Shown: piece by piece, positions 32,901-40,179 of the stretch | How positions within the stretch are numbered: the stretch's first letter is position 1 | Layout: each line of letters begins with the position of its first letter | NCBI GenBank assembly: GCA_049663345.1 | Contig: JBATDG010000099.1 | Span: 1-64,000, forward strand | Origin: SZUA-365 sp049663345 | GTDB taxonomy: Bacteria > Bacteroidota > Ignavibacteria > SZUA-365 | Direction of reading: 5' to 3' | Length of the DNA stretch: 64,000 bases | Notes under the pieces: generated by a model | Told to the model about the DNA's origin: nothing | Database searches by the model: none | The model's input: only the letters and a program-made list of their open reading frames with translations | Program-made: the position numbers and the translations under genes

Positions 32901-33734
32901 CTACCAGTTCGTTCTTTCAGCGCCAAAAACATTGAGAATGCCGTTGACGTGACGGGCGGGATCGATGATGTTGCCGCTGGCATCGATGATGCCGGTGTGG
33001 CAACCCGAACAATTGGCATTCTGGATATGGGGAGCTTTCGGCAAAGGACTGCCGCTCGCTTCGTCACCATGGCAGCTTCCGCATTTGTCCTGCTCGGTAC
33101 CCTTCCATGCAACGGTCTTATTGTTTCCGTTGGTGAAATTGCCGTGACAGTATACATTGGCGCAGGTTGCATCGGCGGCGCTGAACGTCGGCGTACCGAC
33201 TGTACCGAGAGTCACCGTTGCTGCGAGCGCATTATTGAAATGCACTTCAGCCTCGCCGGGTGTGGTCTTGTCGATATGAAGAGGGTCGGAGAAATTCGCC
33301 GGAAGGGTATGGCAGTTGTTGCAGGCGATGGTGGTTTTGCTGTTCATTCCGCCTTCGAGATGCGTCGCGTGGGAAGAATACCACTGCGGATAAATCTTCT
33401 TTGTCATCACATCACCGTGGCAAACGTAGCAAGCCTCAGGACCGCCATCGGCGACCGCGTGGCAGCCGCTGGCATTGCAGCTCTGGCCGGTATTCCCGCC
33501 GGAGTAATCTACTCCGTGGCAGGCGCGGCAGCCGCTTATATCCCATCCCAGATTATTCATGATATCGGATGCGTGAAAATTATCCGATCCCAGGTGGGAG
33601 TAGCCTTCGCCATGCGCACCGAGAATTATGGGCTGGTTCGGAAGATCGGCGGCATCCTTGAGCTCACTTGAGCAGCCGGATAGCAGCGCGAGAGCCATAA
33701 GGAAAAGCAGGGATGAAGTGAAGTATGTTTTCAT
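32901..33734 (-). CDS. Multiheme c-type cytochrome lipoprotein with CxxCH and CX4CH sites
   Basis: The 277-residue protein has a lipobox LALLSGCSS (lipidated C21). Seven heme-type motifs occur: CRACH, CNASGCH, CYVCH, CNNCH, CANVYCH, CGSCH and CSGCH. Five are normal CXXCH and two are CX4CH, the alternating pattern of the CxxxxCH/CXXCH family first noted in Geobacter. It would sit on the outer membrane or face the periplasm and pass electrons. ATGA overlap with the upstream 11-heme gene shows an operon. Exact heme count depends on whether the CX4CH sites are loaded. Confidence 0.88.
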   Translation of the reverse strand: MKTYFTSSLLFLMALALLSGCSSELKDAADLPNQPIILGAHGEGYSHLGSDNFHASDIMNNLGWDISGCRACHGVDYSGGNTGQSCNASGCHAVADGGPEACYVCHGDVMTKKIYPQWYSSHATHLEGGMNSKTTIACNNCHTLPANFSDPLHIDKTTPGEAEVHFNNALAATVTLGTVGTPTFSAADATCANVYCHGNFTNGNNKTVAWKGTEQDKCGSCHGDEASGSPLPKAPHIQNANCSGCHTGIIDASGNIIDPARHVNGILNVFGAERTNW

Positions 33735-34819
33735 CGCAAACCTCCCGTAACAGCTCCGGTGGAATGGCAGGCAGCGCAGACAGGGTCTCCGCCTTCTACG
33801 TTATGACAGGTAACACAGCTTTCGATATCCGTTTCAGCCAGTTTTCCGTGACGGTTGTTTGCTTTGCCGCCGCCGACAAGCACGAAGCCGGCGAGCTGAT
33901 GCGACTGCGGCACGATACGGACGCCCGTGGCGTCAAATCCGTTTTCGTGACACGGTGCGCAGAAGGTCTCCTGCTCATGGCAAGTTTCACAGCGGGTCGT
34001 TTTTGCACGCGCATCGAAACCGTGAGTATAGGCGAATCCAAGCGGATGCGCTTTCTGAACGGTGAGTGCGCGTTCATCGTCCATCTTCTCGCCGCGCGGC
34101 CAGCCGTCGATATAAAATCGATCGTTACCGACACCGAGAGGAACATCATTTGTGGGACTGTGGCATTCCTGGCAGAAACTCTGCGAATGACACACAGCAC
34201 ATTCGCGATCGGCTTCGCCGTTCATCGCAAACTTTCCGTGCTCCTGAATGAAACTCGGGACGCGATGATTTTCGGGATGCAGACCGGCGAGCGTCGTGTG
34301 GCATGCCTCGCACTGCTTCGTGGCCGGAATGACCTTCGGGTTGTTCGCCGCGCTGCGAATAATGGGTGCAAGAGCATCCGCATTGTTATGGCAGCGTGCG
34401 CAGATATCCATCGAAGGAAGCGCCTCGCCTTCATCATCCGAAATACCGACGTGGCATTCCGTGCAGGTCATTTCGAATCCACCAGCGTGCTTCTTGTGTG
34501 AGAAATACAGCTTGTGGTTTTTCACCGGGCGTACGTATGTGGCGAGATCCGCGCTTTCATCGAGCGACCAGTAGCCGCGGACATCCGCTTCGTCATGACA
34601 ATCGGCGCAAACCGATGGCTTCGGGAGCAGGTTGTCGGATGCCGCATCGCTTTCTAGCGCGGAATGACATGTGGAGCATTCAACCTGCTCCTTGTGAATG
34701 GCATGAGAGAAAGTGATGCCATCGCCTTCTGCTGCCGCGTCGCGGGGTGAAGAAAGCAGCATCGCAATCCCGACGACCGCGGTTAACAGCAATGTGGTAA
34801 AGAGTATTTTCTTTTTCAT
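33731..34819 (-). CDS. Eleven-heme periplasmic c-type cytochrome
   Basis: The 362-residue protein has a signal peptide (ILFTTLLLTAVVGIAMLLSS, cut near 30) and eleven CXXCH motifs: CSTCH, CADCH, CTECH, CARCH, CEACH, CAVCH, CQECH, CETCH, CAPCH, CVTCH and CAACH. Additional histidines (FSHAIHKEQVECSTCH, YFSHKKHAGGFEMTCTECH) fit bis-His ligation, as in cytochrome c7/c3-type and MtrA-like electron wires. AGGAGG overlaps the end of the porin gene just upstream. Adjacent to a beta-barrel and a lipoprotein cytochrome, it is a good candidate for the periplasmic or barrel-inserted member of an outer-membrane electron conduit. Confidence 0.9.
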   Translation of the reverse strand: MKKKILFTTLLLTAVVGIAMLLSSPRDAAAEGDGITFSHAIHKEQVECSTCHSALESDAASDNLLPKPSVCADCHDEADVRGYWSLDESADLATYVRPVKNHKLYFSHKKHAGGFEMTCTECHVGISDDEGEALPSMDICARCHNNADALAPIIRSAANNPKVIPATKQCEACHTTLAGLHPENHRVPSFIQEHGKFAMNGEADRECAVCHSQSFCQECHSPTNDVPLGVGNDRFYIDGWPRGEKMDDERALTVQKAHPLGFAYTHGFDARAKTTRCETCHEQETFCAPCHENGFDATGVRIVPQSHQLAGFVLVGGGKANNRHGKLAETDIESCVTCHNVEGGDPVCAACHSTGAVTGGLR

Positions 34820-34828
34820 GCTGTCCTC

Positions 34829-36139
34829 CTACTGGCCTAAGCCAAATGGATTGGAAAACCAGTAATTGACGCGGGCGAAGGCCCGGATATCGGATGCGTA
34901 GATCCGATTCGTCATATACTGGCCCTGCACATCGATCGACAGCGTCCTCACAGGACGGAACGTTGTTCCGAGTACACCGACCCAGGTCGATGCGCGGTCG
35001 CTCCAATTTGTTTCAGCGCTGAGATTCTCCGCCAGGGCGTATGTACTGTAGACCGCGCCAATGTGCGGTACGAGCATGCCGTCCATCAACGGATAGGTGA
35101 AATGCAGATTGAAACCGTCAAGATCGCCGTCGTAGCTCACATCTTTCGTGTACATGATCGACGCATACTTGTTGGCAGCTCCGAGCGATACACGGAAGGC
35201 GCTCTCGTCTTCATACATAACCGTCGAGAAGCGTCCAAGAATTGTCAACTGCGGGAGGACGAGATAATCCACACCGAGCACAGCTTCCTGATGAGCACTC
35301 GCTTCGAGAAGCGAGAAATAGGAATTCCATGCTATAACGGGTTCGCGATGAGCGAGATTAAGAGAGATTCCAAGTGTCGGGAGAGCCTGGTATGTCGCGG
35401 CGACTTCCGCACGCGACGTCCGCTCGAAGTTGAAATCATAATCGTAGCGTCCGTAAAGCCACATTTTGCCAGTCGTGTGCGCGACATTGACGCTTGCATA
35501 CTGATTGGCTTTGGACCCATAGTCAATAAAGGTTTCCTGCAGATCCATCTGGGCGTCGGGACGCCATGCATAGAACGCTGAGGTTTCGCGATGGCGGTTC
35601 ATGTAGCTGAGACCGATCTTGGTATTCTCAATCAGATACAGCAGCACTTGCCCACCGACCTGCCAATTGTTTTTGACGTTGTCGGCAAATTCATACTCGA
35701 GCGTTTGTCCGGCAGGTGTGAGTCCGCCGCCATAGACCATGACTTCAACGCCGTCACTGACGTTTGCCTTGACCTGTGCGCCCTCGATCGTGCCGTAGCT
35801 GACACCGGCAAAGAGGGATTGGCGGCCGATTTTCACATCGAACATATCTGCAATATTCTTGATTCGCAGATATGCGTTGAAGAGGCGGAGACCGGGATCG
35901 CCCTCTACCCCGTCGCCGAGGTCGGAATATCCCTGGAGGTAAGTGTGGAAGGAGATGTCCTGCGTTCCGAAGTTCAATTGAACATTCTCATACGCGCGCA
36001 TATGCGAGGTAGACTCGCCGCTGGACAGCTGCCGTTCCCACCCGTAAGCCGATGTGACAAATCGTCCGTTCAGCGTCTGAGCCTGAAGCGCAGCGCCGAG
36101 GACGATTGTGAGCACCAGCAACCTGATCGCAAATTTCAT
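34829..36139 (-). CDS. Outer-membrane beta-barrel protein (candidate cytochrome-associated porin)
   Basis: The 436-residue protein has a signal peptide (KFAIRLLVLTIVLGAALQAQ) and then alternating aromatic/hydrophobic strands of an outer-membrane barrel, for example NAYLRIKNIADMFDVKIGRQ, KIGLSYMNRHRETSAFYAWR and MWLYGRYDYDFNFERTS, ending in RIYASDIRAFARVNYWF...GLGQ. It lacks CXXCH motifs and any named domain I recognise. It is shorter than MtrB/PioB barrels (about 650-800). ATG 36139 follows AAGGAAG; the frame opens at 36178. Only 9 nt separate it from the 11-heme gene, so a porin-cytochrome partnership is inferred. Confidence 0.75.
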   Translation of the reverse strand: MKFAIRLLVLTIVLGAALQAQTLNGRFVTSAYGWERQLSSGESTSHMRAYENVQLNFGTQDISFHTYLQGYSDLGDGVEGDPGLRLFNAYLRIKNIADMFDVKIGRQSLFAGVSYGTIEGAQVKANVSDGVEVMVYGGGLTPAGQTLEYEFADNVKNNWQVGGQVLLYLIENTKIGLSYMNRHRETSAFYAWRPDAQMDLQETFIDYGSKANQYASVNVAHTTGKMWLYGRYDYDFNFERTSRAEVAATYQALPTLGISLNLAHREPVIAWNSYFSLLEASAHQEAVLGVDYLVLPQLTILGRFSTVMYEDESAFRVSLGAANKYASIMYTKDVSYDGDLDGFNLHFTYPLMDGMLVPHIGAVYSTYALAENLSAETNWSDRASTWVGVLGTTFRPVRTLSIDVQGQYMTNRIYASDIRAFARVNYWFSNPFGLGQ

Positions 36140-36177
36140 AGATGCTTCCTTCAGGTCGGTTAATGAATGCAACGGCA

Positions 36178-36204
36178 CCGCGCTGTCTTTTTCAGACAGC
36201 GCGG
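36178..36204. promoter_or_regulatory. Intercistronic stem-loop between the tetraheme cytochrome and porin genes
   Basis: Perfect 11-bp stem CCGCGCTGTCT / AGACAGCGCGG with a 5-nt loop TTTTC. On the transcribed (minus) strand no T-run follows, so it may protect the upstream cytochrome mRNA or partly attenuate the downstream genes. Confidence 0.6.
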
Positions 36205-36300
36205 CGCCGAATTTTCAGAATTTTTCTTTTCGATGATTTGTCAAGATGGAAGGATTATTTCAAGTACTGCGGGATAATCGACAGTACTCGCGTGGACAGA

Positions 36301-36819
36301 TCAGCCTTTTCCGTGCGCGATCTTGGTCCACATTTCCTTGAATTTGAATTCCTTGTGGGTCGGGCTCTTGTCGTTGTGGCAGGTTTTGCAAAGCTTCTCT
36401 GCGGAACCGCCATCGACTTTCGGGAGAATCATGCCAGCGGCAATCGCATCAGCGACATCTTTGCCCTTACCATGCTTTGCCTTGAATGCACTCGCGGCGC
36501 CGTGGCAGCTTTCGCAGCCAACACCGTCGTCTTTTGCAGACGTCTGGTGGCAAGCGAGGCATTCTTTGGTCTCAGCGGCCTTGGTCTTGAAACCCTTGTC
36601 TTTTGCGATCTTATCTGCTTCGGCGGTCTGCAGAGTTGCGAGTGCCTTTGCATGACCTGAGCCTTCCCAGGTCTTGTAAGATGTGCCGCCCATTTTGGCG
36701 TTGCTGTGACAGGCCTTGCAGCTCTTCGAACCGACATAGTCATTGCCGCCGGAGAAGGTGAATGCTGTCAGAGCAGTGAAGGCGAGAGCCAGAGCGATAA
36801 ACGATACTACGTTTTTCAT
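36301..36819 (-). CDS. Tetraheme cytochrome c (c554-like)
   Basis: The 172-residue exported protein has signal peptide FIALALAFTALTAFTFSGGN and motifs CKACH, CLACH, CESCH and CKTCH. The segment YVGSKSCKACHSNAKMGGTS and YKTWEGSGHAKALATLQTAE is typical of the cytochrome c554-type family (GSxxCxxCH...W..S.HA.A). The lysine-rich C-terminal half suggests docking to acidic partners. Likely a soluble periplasmic electron shuttle feeding the downstream porin-cytochrome set or a terminal reductase. A possible promoter lies at 36964-36994. Confidence 0.9.
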   Translation of the reverse strand: MKNVVSFIALALAFTALTAFTFSGGNDYVGSKSCKACHSNAKMGGTSYKTWEGSGHAKALATLQTAEADKIAKDKGFKTKAAETKECLACHQTSAKDDGVGCESCHGAASAFKAKHGKGKDVADAIAAGMILPKVDGGSAEKLCKTCHNDKSPTHKEFKFKEMWTKIAHGKG

Positions 36820-36963
36820 GAGAAAACCTCTGAGTTGAACAGGTTTACGAAATCTATAAAGGGTTGCTGAGTTCTCCGGGCATCAATCGGTACAGTTTCA
36901 TTCTACTTTTCGAGCACTGCGCTTGTTCCTGCAAATCCACAGGATATTAATACTTGCTTGTAT

Positions 36964-36994
36964 CAAAAGTACACACTTTGTGGCTTATCCGCAA
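36964..36994 (-). promoter_or_regulatory. Candidate promoter for the cytochrome genes
   Basis: On the minus strand TTG (36994-36992) and TACTTTTG (36971-36964) are 20 nt apart, matching the Bacteroidota TTG / TAnnTTTG layout. It lies about 145 nt before the tetraheme cytochrome start, in the gap after nuoN. Confidence 0.4.
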
Positions 36995-37000
36995 GCCATT

Positions 37001-38515
37001 TCAGCGGAGGAACATCTGCACAGAATGCTGAGCGTAGCTGACCAGCGGTCCGAAATACACACCAAAAAGAATGTTGGGGACAATAAAAATAATTGTCGTT
37101 ACAATCACAAGCGGACTGAAGGTTATCGGACTTGTATCTCCGTTCAAAGGCTCGCGCAGATACATATTGCGCAGGACTCGCGCATAATAATACAAGGAAA
37201 CAGCACTGTTGATTACGCCGATAATAGCGAGCCAGATGAAATTGGCTTCGACAACCGCGGAGAACAGCATCCACTTGCCGACGAATCCGGCAAGCGGCGG
37301 CAGTCCTGTCAGCGAAACGAGAAATACCGACAAGCCGACGGCAATAACCGGAGAGCGCTTGCCCAGACCACGGTAATCATCAATATGCTCGCTGCCGATG
37401 CGGTCGGCCACAACCATCACCACATAGAAAGCGCCGAGATTCATGAAAAAGTAAATGAGGAAATACATCAGCATCGCAGTGAGTCCGAGATCACTCATCA
37501 CAACAAGGCCCATCAGAATATAGCCAGCGTGCGCTATGCTCGAATATGCCAGCATACGCTTCAGATTATCCTGCCATACTGCAACCAGGTTTCCGAGCGT
37601 CATTGTGAGAACCGAAAGCACGGCGATCACGATGTTCCATTCAAAATGCGGCAGGCTGACCCACTTCCCCACGTCGACCATGGAATCGAAAAAGGTGACG
37701 TAGAAAAAGCGGATCAGAATTGCAAAGCCGGCGGCCTTGCTGGCTACAGCGAGATACGCGGTGACGGTAATCGGCGCGCCTTCGTAGACATCGGGCGTCC
37801 AGAAATGGAAGGGGACCGCCGATATTTTATACCCGAATCCTACCATAATCAGGATGATGGAGAGCAGGAATGGATAAAAGCTCCCGCTTCCATGAACGTA
37901 AGCACCGCTGGCGAGGCCCGCCTGAATCGTATAGATATCAAGCGCACCAGTCAATCCGTACAGCAGCGACATGCCGAAGAGCATAAAGCCGGATGCCGCT
38001 CCTCCGAATAACACGTACTTCAGGGCTGCTTCAGCAGAACGGTTCAGTTTTTTGCTGAAGCCGGCAAGTATGTACGAGCTGATGCTTACGAGCTCGATGG
38101 AAAGGTAGATCATCAGAAGGTTCGAAGCGCCGGTCATCAGCAGCATGCCGAAGGTCATCGCCGCAATGAAACAGTAGAATTCACCTATCGTGTCCTGCTT
38201 GCGTATTTCAGCAGATTGCATGGAAAACACGATAATCACAATACCTGTCGCGAGTATCAAATACTTGAAAAACATTGCGAGAGGATCGAGCGTGATCATC
38301 GTGCCAAACAGCAATCTTGGTTCAGCACTCAGGAACGGCAGTTGAAGAATCGTAATGGTGAATCCAGCAAGCACGAACAACCCGGTGGTCATGCCCGTTG
38401 AGGATTGTCCCTTTCGTCCGGTTGCGAACTCAACGATCATCGCGACCACAAAAGTCAGTGACATCGTGATTTCCGGCCAGAACGACTGGATACTGTTGAA
38501 AATTATCTCAATCAT
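37001..38515 (-). CDS. nuoN: NADH-quinone oxidoreductase subunit N
   Basis: The 504-residue antiporter-like membrane subunit of complex I has about 14 transmembrane segments. Family marks include SIELVSISSYILAGF (with the conserved Glu in TM5), the central KISAVPFHFWTPDVYEGAP (about 235-253) with the proton-channel Lys, and LKRMLAYSSIAHAGYILMG (about 305-323). It pumps protons as part of the distal arm. Last gene of the operon, 38 nt after nuoM. No clear terminator follows. Confidence 0.95.
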   Translation of the reverse strand: MIEIIFNSIQSFWPEITMSLTFVVAMIVEFATGRKGQSSTGMTTGLFVLAGFTITILQLPFLSAEPRLLFGTMITLDPLAMFFKYLILATGIVIIVFSMQSAEIRKQDTIGEFYCFIAAMTFGMLLMTGASNLLMIYLSIELVSISSYILAGFSKKLNRSAEAALKYVLFGGAASGFMLFGMSLLYGLTGALDIYTIQAGLASGAYVHGSGSFYPFLLSIILIMVGFGYKISAVPFHFWTPDVYEGAPITVTAYLAVASKAAGFAILIRFFYVTFFDSMVDVGKWVSLPHFEWNIVIAVLSVLTMTLGNLVAVWQDNLKRMLAYSSIAHAGYILMGLVVMSDLGLTAMLMYFLIYFFMNLGAFYVVMVVADRIGSEHIDDYRGLGKRSPVIAVGLSVFLVSLTGLPPLAGFVGKWMLFSAVVEANFIWLAIIGVINSAVSLYYYARVLRNMYLREPLNGDTSPITFSPLVIVTTIIFIVPNILFGVYFGPLVSYAQHSVQMFLR

Positions 38516-38553
38516 GAGGGCTGCACTTGTTTAAGTGTCGTCTTTACTTGCAT

Positions 38554-40140
38554 TTAGAAAGTACTGAGTACTGCAGGAGCCGCACTGGCATTGACAACGT
38601 CTACCAGATGTCCGAGCGAGGCCGTCATCCAGTCCAATGCGGGCGTGGGATAGATGCCCAGGAAGATGATGATGATGGCCAGAGGAATCAGGGTGAAGAG
38701 TTCGCGTCCGTTCACATCGGTGAGTACCCCTTCCCATTTCTCAGGGAGAGTGCCCATGAATACGCGCTGGAATGTCCACAGCATGTAGCCCGCACCCAGC
38801 ACAATACCGAGCGTGGAAAGGATGGTCCACAGCTGGCTGGTCTGGAATGCGCCAAGGAATACGAACGCCTCACTGATGAAGCCGCTCATTGAGGGCAGAC
38901 CGATCGCCGCGAAAAAGGCAATCACAGTGAGGAATGAGTAGATCGGCATCTTGTTGTAGACGCCGCCGAATTCGTTGAGTCCGCGGGTGTGTGCACGGTC
39001 ATACAGAACACCCACCAGGAGGAAGAGCATTGCAGTGATGGTGCCGTGGTTGAACATCTGGAACACCGCGCCTGTCATTCCCTGCACATTAAGCGCCGCC
39101 ATGCCAAGCAGGACATAACCCATGTGCGAGACCGATGAATAGGCAATCAGCTTCTTGAAATCCGTCTGTGCCATCGCGCAAAGCGCACCATACACAATAT
39201 TGACGAAGCCAAGAATCATCATCGGTATCTGGAAATAGAGTGCCATTTCCGGAAGGATCGGGAAACTGATGCGGAGCAGTCCGTAAGCACCCATTTTCAG
39301 CAGCACGCCGGCAAGAATAACCGAGATGGCCGTGGGTGCCTCGACGTGAGCATCAGGAAGCCACGTGTGGAACGGGAAAATAGGGACCTTGATAGCGAAG
39401 CCGATGAAGAGTCCGACGAATGCCAGCATGCGGGCCGTACTGCCGATAGTGGCAAAAATACTGCCTGGAGCCAGGTTCGCGGGGTCCATCATCGCGATCA
39501 AATTGAAGGTGTTTGCTCCGGTCTGCGGGTCAATGGTGCTGAAATACAGGCCGATCATGACCAACAGCAAAAGTACTGATCCGGCAAGGGTGTACAGGAA
39601 GAACTTGATCGCCGCATATTCACGACGAGGGCCACCCCAGATTCCGATAAGGAAGTACATCGGAAGCAGCATCACTTCCCAGAAAACGTAGAAGAGGAAC
39701 ATGTCCATAGAAACGAACACGCCCATCATGCCTGCGTCAAGCAGCAGGAACATGGCAAAGTAGCCTTTGAGCGACTTCTTTACGCTGAAGGAAGCGAATG
39801 TGGCAAGGAAGGTGATCAACGCGGTGAGTAGTACCATTGGCATCGACAAGCCGTCAATACCGAGGAAATACTCAATGCGAATCTCGCCGAACCATGGCGT
39901 TGCGGGAATCACAATCCAAGGCAATCGCTCAACAAATTGCATCGAGGCAACTTCGTTGATGCCGGTTTGTGTGTTGTCAAACGCCATCCAGATAAAAATG
40001 GCGAGGAGGACCTGTATGCCCGTGATGATGACAGCCGTCGTCTGCAGGGCACGGATTTTGTCCTTGGGCAACAGGAGCACGATGATCATGCCCAGCACGG
40101 GCAAGAATGTGATCACTGTGAGTATCGGGAATTGCATCAA
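38554..40140 (-). CDS. nuoM: NADH-quinone oxidoreductase subunit M
   Basis: The 528-residue polytopic subunit shows FFLGIDGLSMPMVLLTALIT-type sequence (here EYFLGIDGLSMPMVLLTAL, about 88-106), FWEVMLLPMYFLIGIWGG with the conserved Glu, KVPIFPFHTWLPDAHVEAPT (about 250-269) and LIAYSSVSHMGYVLLG. These are NuoM signatures of an antiporter-like proton-pumping module. It sits between nuoL and nuoN with short gaps, the standard order. Confidence 0.96.
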   Translation of the reverse strand: MMQFPILTVITFLPVLGMIIVLLLPKDKIRALQTTAVIITGIQVLLAIFIWMAFDNTQTGINEVASMQFVERLPWIVIPATPWFGEIRIEYFLGIDGLSMPMVLLTALITFLATFASFSVKKSLKGYFAMFLLLDAGMMGVFVSMDMFLFYVFWEVMLLPMYFLIGIWGGPRREYAAIKFFLYTLAGSVLLLLVMIGLYFSTIDPQTGANTFNLIAMMDPANLAPGSIFATIGSTARMLAFVGLFIGFAIKVPIFPFHTWLPDAHVEAPTAISVILAGVLLKMGAYGLLRISFPILPEMALYFQIPMMILGFVNIVYGALCAMAQTDFKKLIAYSSVSHMGYVLLGMAALNVQGMTGAVFQMFNHGTITAMLFLLVGVLYDRAHTRGLNEFGGVYNKMPIYSFLTVIAFFAAIGLPSMSGFISEAFVFLGAFQTSQLWTILSTLGIVLGAGYMLWTFQRVFMGTLPEKWEGVLTDVNGRELFTLIPLAIIIIFLGIYPTPALDWMTASLGHLVDVVNASAAPAVLSTF

Positions 40141-40179
40141 TCCTCCGGATGTATGCTGTAACTTCGTTCGTTCGGTGTA

